Assembly: GCA_023213315.1 (NCBI GenBank)
Contig: JAKCPI010016973.1
Location: 1-64,000 of the forward strand
Length of the DNA stretch: 64,000 nucleotides
From: Euborellia annulipes
Lineage: Eukaryota; Arthropoda; Insecta; Dermaptera; Anisolabididae
Direction: 5' to 3'
The first letter of the stretch is position 1; the number at the start of each line of letters is the position of its first letter. Shown here in pieces: positions 56,901 to 64,000 of this stretch. Under the pieces are notes generated by a model. It ran no database searches. It was given only the letters and a program-made list of their open reading frames with translations, and was not told the origin of the DNA. The translations under genes and the position numbers were made by a program.

Positions 56901-59900
56901 GTTAAACACCCCCGGGACCGGAAAAATAAGCTTTTAATCAAAATCGGCCAAAGAGTACTAGTACTTTACTGATGTACTTTTTCAGTTTTTTTCGATTTTC
57001 TCAAAATTCGCTCTAACGATTTTGATTAAAATTCAAAAATCAATTATTTTTTAGATGCTCTTTCAAATGTATATTCTCGTTTTGCCCACAAAATTGTTTG
57101 AAGCACACTTTACTCTTGTGCTTCATAGGAAAGATAGGAGAAATGGTTGCCATGGTAACAAAATATAAATATTTTCCCATACTTATAAATTTTACATCTG
57201 AATTCAAATATTCCCTACTGCCGGGAACTAAATACATGTCGACACAAAAAATCTGGTGTGACAAGCACAGTGCACAACTTTCGATTACCGAAGGTAAGAG
57301 AAAGTTGTGTGCTGTGCGCCAGTCACACCAGATTTTTTAATGCTAAAAAATACAAAATGATATAAAAATATTTTTTTATTTCTTATTTTATTTATAAAAC
57401 TAACAATTATTCGGAAAATTATTAGCGGTCTGTGCGATCAGTCACACCAGAGTCCTGGAGCGTTCACAATATTCTCTTGGGCTCATCCCGGTTGCCTAAC
57501 TTCCAGACGTTCCCATAAGTTTGTGCAATATTGGAATAAAATTTTAACATTCAAATAGAACAATTACAAAATAAATTATTATTATATATATCTTATAGGG
57601 ATCTCTGAATACAAGATATATATATATATATAAAATGCTTAAATAGCCCCTGAAAAAAAGATATTAAAAAAGAAAAGAAAAGTTGAAGTGTTGGACAGTT
57701 TCCCAATTTCTAATTCTTCTGGGGAAAAGTAATATAAACTTGGGTGGACTTGCTTTTCTTTTTTTTTTTTGTTTGTTGTTGTTGGCTTTACTTACTGTAC
57801 AATTTGCTGAAGGCCATGTAAAACTCATTGATATTGAGTTTGCCGTCTTTATCAGCGTCGTCAAAGTTGAGCATATGCCCCAATGTGCAGCCCTTCGCCA
57901 ATTGATTTAACTTTTCACGACCAGCAATCTGTGGGTACAATAAATTATTTTAATTGTCAGTCAATGAACTGAGAATGCGTAATTATTTCCATTTGTATCA
58001 TATTAAAATACATTGGGGGATGTTGGTTTTGAATTTCTAATTAACTCTACTTATTCAAATGATTTCATGAACTTTTTTTTTTTTTTTTGAAAACATGTTT
58101 TATAAAAACGGTTAAAATATGCATAATATGTAATTAAGTTTAAGAGTTTTTACTCTTGTATAATTTTTTTTTTTTTGACTCTCTCCTTCAAGTGGGGGAG
58201 AGAAAAGCGAGGAATGTTGTTTGTCGTTGGTTTTTGCAAATCTAATTAGATAAATTATAAGAATTAATCTTAATTAAAAATCTTATAAAATGAATTAGAA
58301 TTATAAAAAAAAAAAAACTCTAAAACAATTTATTCATTAAAATTGTTTTTTTTTTTTTTTAATATTGAAATAAATCTGAAATTTGAATTTTTAAGGTGAT
58401 CGTCTCGGGGTGCTAATTTTGGGAGTTTCCAGCGGCCATAATTTTGAAGCTATCGACCTCAAATTTTTTTAAAATTAAAGCTATTTAAAATATCTACAAC
58501 TTATAGAAGCCCTTTTTTTGATTTTCGAAAAAATAAATTTTTTTTTTTTAGATTAATCGCATTAAATAAAAGATATTTTTTAAAAATTCGCTCTATATCT
58601 TATAAATAATTAAATTAGTAATCATTGTGTTAAAAAATAATTAATTTTTTGCCTTTAATTAATTTGTTGGAACCTTTTAAATGAAATGGAATAAATCCCT
58701 TGTATCTCTATGGGAAAAACTAACGCCATCTCTTGTCGCCTCGAGTAACTCGGTAGTCAATCGTCTTCTAACGGCTTTTCGAGACGCGCACCTTAATAGT
58801 TTTCTATAAGAATAAAAATTTTCTATAATTTACCTGATTTAGTTCGTCCTTTTCCAGAGCACCGTCATTGTTTTGGTCATAATGACTAAACATAATACTG
58901 ACCAAATATTCTTTTCTGCTGCTTCTATTATCTTCAGCCATTAATTTCGCATGATTATATAAAAGTAAATTATCCTAAAAAAAAAAGTAATTAAAATTCA
59001 ATTAACTGAGATATACTAGAAATTAATTATAAAACAACTGGAGATTACTCAATTGGTGAAATTTTATCTTCTCTTTTTGGGGTTGGTTGTTCATCTTATT
59101 AAGGTATGCGCACTTATTTGCATGGGAATATATGCATACGCTTGTTAGTATGAATCGGATTTGGAATGTGCTTTAATTTTCATTCATTTTATTCAAAATA
59201 GATAGAGAGAAGTGAAATAAATGAGAGTATATGTCGGCGGTGAGAAATTTAATAAACATACATTTGTGGAAAGAAAAAAAAAAAAAAAAAAAAACAATCT
59301 CAAATGGATTGAACCACTCAATAAAAACTATTTTTGAAATATTTTTTTACACAGGGAAAGTTTTTGAATTATTAATCAATAGACATAATTTTTTTTTTTT
59401 TTTGTAGTCTTAGAGTACCATATACCTTATACCTATAAATAATATAAAATTGATGATTTAGACCTTCTTAGGCCTTGTGGAATTATATTAGGGCTACCAT
59501 AATTTATCCAGACAGGCGACTTTTGGGTGTCTAGGGGGTATGGAAAAATTTTTGAAAATTAGGCACTGCGTTTTTAACTATCCTGAGACGTGAGAAATAT
59601 CAAACTTAGCCACTAGCGTATCCAGGTGAGGGCGAAGGGGGGCGCTCGCCCCCCCCCCCCCGTCCCAGGCTCATCAAGCCGCATATCCGGCTTTACGGCT
59701 TTTTCTTAAAATCTCCGGCTTTTTTTTTGAAATTTCATAATAAATTCATTTTATATCACAAATCCGGTAAAAAATTATAAAAAAAAGCTCAAACGAGATT
59801 CAAATACTAAAAAAAAAAAGTCGAACGAAAAACGGCGCCCCAGTTGAGCTTCGCCCCCTCCGCCCACAATATGCTTTTTTATTCCGTTTCAATACGGTTT

Positions 59901-61765
59901 TGGTCCGCCTGTTTCCCTTCATTCGTTGGGAAAATTATATTTGAATATCCAGTGTTGGGAGATTTTCACGTTTCCAACATCATTGGGAAACGTTTCCACT
60001 TTTATTCATTTTGTTCTGCTTTCCATTGTTGTGGTTATCGGAAGCCATCGGAGCTTTAGGAAGCCAGCCAGCATTGAACCTCCGATTGTGATCAACAACG
60101 GCCTCAAGCTAAGTTCCTTCCCAAACGAGATAACTTTACTTATTTTCTACTTCTTTGCAATTATTATAAACTTTTTAATCTATTCATTTAACTTATATTC
60201 AGTGCTCTGCAATTGATTCCTTCTCACACCAATAATCTTTACTGTATAAACCATTTAAATTATATATTCATTCAACCTGTATATTTTGATTCGAAAAATT
60301 GGTGACCCCATATTTATTACTTTTAAATTAAAATATTAGCTAAAATATTACTGCCTTCTGATTTCTTTTCCCTTGGGGTGTATTTGGCTCATCCATACCC
60401 CCAAATACTTTATGTAGTATATGCAATCATTTCAAAATATCCCACTGAATTCTTTTTTTTTTATCTTCTTTTCAAAACGGCCATCTACTGGTCCCTGGTC
60501 CATTACTGGGGTGTTTACCTTAAATTTATTGTATAAATACATTTTTATTATTTTTCTTCAGAAATTAAATAACTATTTATGTATTTTGGATGTTGTATAA
60601 GGGAAATGGTCCTGGAACCCATCCTAATAAATAAAAAAAAAACTATTTATTTATTTAATATACAAAATTCTCTCCCTAAAATGAATGAACGATGCTTCTT
60701 TTAGTTGCCATCTTGTTTGTTCAATGAACTTCGACCATTTTCTGTGCCCCCGAACATCACCGTTTATTAATATACATAATCTTATAAGTATAATAATATC
60801 TTTCTAACTAGCATCCTTAATTTTTTCATTCTCATTAGACTATTTTTTTTTTTTTAAAACATTCACACTTTTTCTCATTCACACTCACATTCACACAGTC
60901 TTTTCGGCAACTGAGGCCATTTAAGACTTTTTACGATAATCAATATGTTTAATATATCAATTGGGGGGTCCAGGCATTTTTATTTAAGTCATTTGGTATC
61001 CAAATGCCTTAAATAAAATTATCGGACTGCCTGGGGTCCGAACCCGAGACGTTCGGTATAGAGGGTAGGCACGCTACCAACTACTCCAAGCCCCTTGGGC
61101 CTCTATAGACTTGATTAAATTGCTTTAAAAATTGCGGTTGACAATGCCGTTTACTGCTCTTAAACTCTTAATAAGAAAGTTGAAGTGTAACTATATCATT
61201 TAATTGAAGCCTCGTTGGGGGCGGGGAGAGGGAGGGGGAGGGGGTTGAAAACTTATCTTGATAATGAAAATGTTTTAATTAAAAAAAAACGAGTGAAGGG
61301 ATTATAAATTTGACAGCATATCGGCTGCGTCTTATCTCCTCTCTATAGAGTTCTCTCGATTATGAGAGCATTGATAAAGAAAGGGACCGAATCAGCAGAA
61401 AAATGTGAAGAGACTTGTGATGAGTGCACTTAAGAATGGATTGTGGAAGTGTTTTGATAAGTGCTACTGACGTGGGCAAAAACGTAACGATATATGGTTA
61501 AAAAAAAAAATCTTTACTTAAAATAATAAATAAATAAATATTTACTTTACCTTCATAATTTCATATTCCTGTATAGAGCAGTCATGTTTATAATACGATG
61601 GTTCATTTGAATTTAATTGACTCTGGTGATGTTTTATCTTTTCTGGTGGGCTATTTTCATATTCACCCCCCTTCTTCGGCCTTTCGTTTATCGATTTAAC
61701 GTTCTTCGGCTTCGAATCGATCTCCTCCTCCAGAAGTGGAAGTTGTGCTCCTGCTGCTGCTTTGT
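44943..61765 (-). CDS. FSTL5: Follistatin-related protein 5/4-like, 13 exons, N-terminus outside window
   Basis: Secreted glycoprotein of the FSTL4/FSTL5 family, molecular function poorly known. Exons: 61551-61765, 58834-58974, 57796-57928, 52892-53176, 51875-51972, 51619-51814, 49396-49517, 49183-49320, 47839-48054, 47623-47773, 46307-46504, 46084-46230, 44943-45172. Phases agree throughout, giving ~756 residues against ~840 in vertebrate FSTL5. The missing part is the signal peptide and Kazal domain. Order in the protein: charged linker ending CSIQEYEIMK; EF-hand 1 (DQNNDGALEKDE); EF-hand 2 (DADKDGKLSINE), both with full calcium-loop ligands; Ig 1 (IKCDVMG...YTCHA); Ig 2 (MFCHVTG...YMCQA); and a C-terminal propeller-like region (NLYVYVAQPRKDRVLVI, DQVWVLNW, ISPNSRTIV) ending IVWVTMQLQ-stop. 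The 60-bp intron 51815-51874 needs a GC donor. Introns are rich in transposons. FSTL4 versus FSTL5 cannot be separated here. Confidence 0.92.
45517..45834. mobile_element. hAT-like element built from AATCGATTATT motifs, copy 1
   Basis: Ends AAGGGGTGTTCGATTATGG and the complement of TTTTGCACAGCCCTA. Flanking 8-mers GTCTTGAA and GTCATAAA agree at 6 of 8. The interior is almost entirely AATCGATTATT/TAATCGATTA. It lies in the last FSTL intron. Confidence 0.65.
48055..49182. other. FSTL intron with several repeat fragments
   Basis: CAGGGGTCGGCAACCT at 48110 is a hAT-type terminus without a clear partner. A CTGATTGGCCAG motif is at 48290. A GCCGAAGGCGAGCAAGGGGG block (48384) matches 9505-9525. The ACAGACGTTAAAATTTAA MITE end is at 48469-48590, and G-runs at 48600-48710. 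Confidence 0.55.
49820..50399. mobile_element. hAT-like element built from AATCGATTATT motifs, copy 2
   Basis: Ends TATGGCTGTGCAAATTAATC and the complement of CGAACACCCCTA, inverted relative to copy 1. Flanking 8-mers ATCAAAAT (49812-49819) and ATCAGAAT (50400-50407) match at 7 of 8. An R1 fragment is embedded at about 50079-50162. Confidence 0.75.
50568..51530. mobile_element. TIR transposon with subterminal repeats and a short ORF
   Basis: Terminal inverted repeats of ~33 bp: AATTGAATCGTTTATTTCAG, then AAAGCACCTAAG on the left and AAACCACCTAAG on the right. Extra copies of CGTTTATTTCAGAAA lie at 50722 and 51299. A 72-bp direct repeat (two units from 50748) contains CTTAGGTTCTTTCTGC, an inverted relative of the TIR tail. 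A protein-coding start lies at 51000. It inserted in the FSTL intron 49518-51618. The superfamily was not recognised. Confidence 0.75.
51000..51152 (+). pseudogene. Transposon-encoded basic protein, N-terminal remnant or first exon
   Basis: Begins MSDSSDDEPIPKRRRGVV and continues HEEKYKRNIIRNARLKGLQ: an acidic-serine start, then a KRRR nuclear-localisation-like cluster and a Lys/Arg-rich helix. The frame runs 50 codons to a stop, but a donor-like GCA|GTACGT at 51112-51117 suggests an exon end after LKGL. Similar openings occur, as I recall, in transposon-related uncharacterised insect proteins; this is from memory and unverified. No catalytic domain remains inside the element. Confidence 0.5.
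51973..52891. other. FSTL intron, no elements recognised
   Basis: AT-rich with long T and A runs and one C-rich patch (52355-52395). No exon expected from the frame. Confidence 0.45.
53270..53590. repeat. SINE-B relative and tRNA-like head
   Basis: 53280-53365 is a diverged reverse SINE-B (AAGGGCTTTTTCGGCATCTA, TTGGGACGGGACCCAG). About 53400-53455 carries a tRNA-like segment with B box CAGGTTCAAATCC. The 91-codon frame across it is not a gene. Confidence 0.5.
53591..54420. other. FSTL intron, old repeat sequence
   Basis: A decayed hammerhead-like motif on the minus strand near 53785-53830 (CTAAAGATGGG...CCCGAAATACATC). GTTGCCTAACTTCCAGGCGT at about 54091 recurs at 57490, so this is a dispersed repeat. 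A minus-strand frame at 53810-54040 has no recognisable domain. Confidence 0.45.
54420..54690. repeat. Foldback with near-hammerhead core
   Basis: AAATATTTTATTGGGCTTAC is inverted around GTCGGCCCGATAAAATATTT. The plus strand (about 54591-54636) has GGCC-CTAAAGA...CCGAAAC-GTC-GGCC: perfect stem I, but G-to-A in the core, so predicted inactive. Confidence 0.65.
54691..55719. other. FSTL intron, no elements recognised
   Basis: AT-rich sequence. 55200-55290 is slightly less AT-rich (GCCGGAAGGCGTCTCGTCTG) but has no conserved frame that fits the flanking exon phases. Confidence 0.4.
55720..56590 (+). repeat. R1 compound repeat split by MITE family M copy 2
   Basis: R1 landmarks on both sides (GAGGTCCCCTGAGTCCAAAA before; AAAAAGTACTAGTTCTATAC and TTAGATGCTCTTTAAAAT after). 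The MITE at 55884-56281 inserted in the middle. The hairpin end is missing. Confidence 0.75.
55884..56281. repeat. TTAA-flanked MITE family M, copy 2
   Basis: TTAA at 55880-55883 and 56282-56285. Ends GGTGCGCGTCTCG and CGAGACGCGCACC, 398 bp. The body is inverted relative to copies 1 and 4. Confidence 0.88.
56657..57339 (+). repeat. R1 compound repeat, complete forward copy
   Basis: Starts TTTACTTTCTCTTACC. It contains a (GTGT/CTGT) tract at 56809-56848, AAAGAGTACTAGTACTTTAC and GGTTGCCATGGTAACAAAAT. It ends in the ~90-bp hairpin AAATCTGGTGTGACAAGCAC ... CAGTCACACCAGATTT. Same unit as 5003-5685. Confidence 0.8.
58395..58792. repeat. TTAA-flanked MITE family M, copy 3
   Basis: TTAA at 58391-58394 and 58793-58796. 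Ends GGTGATCGTCTCG and CGAGACGCGCACC, 398 bp. It ends only 38 bp from the 3' edge of the FSTL EF-hand 1 exon (58834), inside the intron. Confidence 0.88.
58975..61550. other. FSTL intron with hAT fragment and full SINE-A
   Basis: About 59611-59870 resembles a shortened 8145-type hAT (GTATCCAGGTGAGGGCGAAG ... GTTGAGCTTCGCCCCCTCCG). 60842-61100 is a reverse full-length SINE-A. 59880-60240 has two overlapping plus-strand frames without recognisable domains. Otherwise AT-rich. Confidence 0.55.
60842..61100 (-). repeat. SINE-A, full copy, reverse
   Basis: Complete order from poly-T/CACACT tail to tRNA head (complement of GGGTTCGGACCCCAGG, and TTGGAGTAGTTGG A box near 61078-61090). Confidence 0.8.
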
Positions 61766-62097
61766 CTGAAAGCATCCATCCAACTAATTGAATCAATTAG
61801 ACACAAAAGAAAAAGTTATTTAGAACAACGTTCAATGGTGTCTCTTGCGATAAACCATAGGAAACCATAATTTGCTAGATTACTTCTTTTACATTAAACC
61901 ACCTAATCGGATTGTATAAAGTGCATACTTAATTAATTTATTTTACTTTGTCTCTCGTAAATTTGAAAGTTGTAATGAAAAAATGTTTGGATATAAGCGA
62001 GCAATTCTCGATTTTGTTAATTAATTTAAATCAATTGGATATCATTTGTTCTAATTAAATTTTAATAAACACGAGTTCCCTTTTAAAGTCCAGGCCA

Positions 62098-62970
62098 GCG
62101 TTTTCCAAACTGTGAGGCGCGTTACTAGTCTAAGGGGAGGCGCGAATATTAGCCACAGTGAGCAATTTTCCAAATGATTGTTCAAGTTTTATACTTAAGG
62201 TGCGCGTCTCGAAAAGCCGTTAGAAGATGATTCACTTTAGGCGGCAAGAGATGGCGTTAGTTTTCCCATAGGGATACAAGGGATTTATTCCATTTCATTT
62301 GAAAGATTCTAACTAATTAATTAAGGGTAAAAAATTAATTATTTTTTAACACAATGATTACTAATTTAATTATCTATAAGATATAGAGCTAATTTTTTAA
62401 AAATATCTTTTATTTAATGCGATTAATCTAGAAAAAAAAAATTTATTTTTTCGAAAATCAAAAAAAGGGCTTCTATAAGTTGTAGATAATTTGAATAGCT
62501 TTAATTATAAAATAAATTTGAGGACGATAGCTTCAAAATTGTGGCCGCTGGAATCTCCCAAAATTAGCACCTCGAGACGCGCACCTTAAAATATATATAT
62601 ATATATTTTTTTTTTTTTTAAATTTAAAATTGGCCTCGGAAAACAATTCCATTTGGCCAATTAAATATAAATGAGAATAAATAAAAAAATATTTTTATTA
62701 AATTTGGGGGAAAAGTGGTGTAAATTTTACGTGAAACATATTTATAAAAGAACATTTTTAATATATGTGAAATTTCACAGGTTTTTGAAGAAACATTTAG
62801 ATTTCTAATTTTTTTTTTTTTTTTTTTGCATTTAGAACTATTAATAAATTTTTTAGAAATAAAATTGTTTGTGTTTCTATTATTTTATAAAATGGGGGGG
62901 GGAGGGAAGACGTCATGCGATTAAATATTTTTAAGAGAGGCGTGGTAACATAAGTTTGAAAACCACTTGT
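62098..62970. mobile_element. hAT-like element with nested MITE
   Basis: Ends CAGCGTTTTCCAAACTG and the complement of AAGTTTGAAAACCACTT. Flanks GTCCAGGC and GTCTAGGC match at 7 of 8. GAGGCGCG near the left end and GAGGCGTGG near the right. A family M MITE is inserted at 62199-62585. Confidence 0.6.
62199..62585. repeat. TTAA-flanked MITE family M, copy 4
   Basis: TTAA at 62195-62198 and 62586-62589. Perfect ends GGTGCGCGTCTCG / CGAGACGCGCACC, 387 bp, same orientation as copy 1. Confidence 0.9.
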
Positions 62971-64000
62971 CTAGGCTATATGACTCCGACTTAAAATTAT
63001 ACTAAAGTTTTATGTTAATGAAACTGATGCCTTGAATTGTCCTATATGCACAACCAAAAATCTTTATTTCGTGGAGACTGATTACCTGACTGCACGCTTC
63101 TTTCCTATCTATTGTTTAAATACAACATTTATTTTTTCATATTTTAATAAAAAATTCGTCTTTTTATTCTTGTTTTTGCACAAGAGACGAGATCTCTAAT
63201 CCTATGCTAGGATCCAGAAGTCCCTTCAAAATTTATTAAATAAGTGACTCAATTATTTTCTTTTGTTTCACATCATTAGGATATACTATCCCCATAAATA
63301 ATAATAAAGTAAAGAAAAATTGCAGAGAATACCATGTTGGTACTTTTAGTGATTTTAATTTTTAAATAGGCTTATCTAAATAATTAATGTGAATGAAATA
63401 TAAATGTGGAGATTTGAAAAAAAAAAAAACAAAACAAGAATAACATTTACCATTAAAATATACCAAATATAAATAATGCATGGCGGGATTATTTTTAAAA
63501 GTAAAATCCAAATGGATTTAGAATCCGAATAAGTGTGTAAGTTTACCTTTATTCATTTATTATTAAAATTAATAAATGTAGAAAAAGAGCATATTTTTCA
63601 TATTAAAAATTTAATATAAAAAAATTAGATTTTTTTTTTTAAATTATACGGATTATTTTTATTTTTATCAATATTTAAAATACAGTCAGTATCTTACAAA
63701 AATAGCTAGCTTTATTCACAGTATTTTCATATTTGTAGACTATTTTTGCTAATTACTCGGCTATCAATCAATTAAAATTTCTAAATAAACACCGAGTTTG
63801 AAACAAATTTTTACAATATTTTTGCAAATAGTTTAGTAAAAAAAGAAAAATGAATATTATTGTGAACTGTCACAAACAATTGATTCGTTTTTCTGGGAAT
63901 ATTATTTTCTAGAGAGAATATAATTTCCATCTCAATAAGTATAATTAATTTAATATAGATAACCAACTTAAATTCCCAACGTTGCCTAGGGGTATTATTA

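Larger units (their letters stand above)
61766..64000. other. FSTL intron continuing to the right edge
   Basis: No Kazal or signal-peptide exon was recognised, so the first exons must lie further right. It contains a hAT-like element (62098-62970) and a family M MITE. From 62980 to 64000 it is plain AT-rich sequence. Confidence 0.55.

Noticed and set aside
57683..57910. Plus-strand 75-codon hydrophobic frame
   Set aside because: Antisense to the EF-hand 2 exon of FSTL.
59844..60216. Two overlapping plus-strand frames in an FSTL intron
   Set aside because: No domain, no splice logic, and adjacent to a hAT fragment.

Overview
The window is eukaryotic, intron-bearing and very AT-rich, and is most likely from an arthropod, probably an insect. 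Support for this is a CLIP-domain exon (an arthropod protease module), an arthropod-type TATA + TCAGT initiator promoter, short exons with GT-AG introns, and a dense load of young-looking DNA-transposon derivatives and tRNA-derived SINEs. The species cannot be named from sequence alone. No CRISPR array, operon or prokaryotic signal is present.

Four host genes can be reconstructed, all on the minus strand. (1) About 510-8019: the 5' end of a secreted CLIP-domain protein, probably a clip serine protease. It has a signal-peptide exon, a duplicated pair of short exons and a CLIP exon; the protease part lies beyond position 1. (2) 19562-26403: a complete seven-exon mitochondrial prolyl-tRNA synthetase (PARS2, 464 codons plus stop). 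(3) 32214-38454: a seven-exon secreted histidine acid phosphatase with a recognisable core promoter, complete except for a one-base frameshift in exon 2. (4) 44943-61765: thirteen exons of a follistatin-related protein 5/4 (two EF-hands, two Ig domains, C-terminal beta-propeller-like region); the signal/Kazal exons lie beyond the right edge. The genes are functionally unrelated neighbours. Exon phases agree at every junction except the phosphatase frameshift, and one FSTL intron appears to be GC-AG.

The rest is mobile-element sequence. Between the CLIP gene and PARS2 (8.0-19.6 kb) there are hAT-type elements with 8-bp target duplications, foldback elements, SINEs and a ~690-bp compound repeat (here R1) that ends in a hairpin. 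Between PARS2 and the phosphatase (26.4-32.2 kb) lie five 330-bp tandem units, each carrying a hairpin element, followed directly by a 50-bp minisatellite of CTGATTGGCCA (inverted CCAAT) boxes and a GC-richer, promoter-like stretch with no obvious gene. The phosphatase introns hold a pogo/Tigger MITE and a hAT inserted exactly in the end of another hAT. Between the phosphatase and FSTL (38.5-44.9 kb) are more foldbacks and R1 hairpins. FSTL introns hold TTAA-type MITEs, two hAT-like elements built from AATCGATTATT motifs, and a TIR transposon with an ORF for a basic KRRR protein start.

The most interesting signal is a recurrent, structurally conserved hammerhead-ribozyme core (CTGANGA - stem II - GAAAC - GTC/GTA), with compensating stem I and stem II sequences, inside several unrelated foldback elements. 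The second is the in-frame exon-pair duplication in the CLIP gene, where SINE and MITE insertions present in one copy and absent in the other give clean filled and empty sites.
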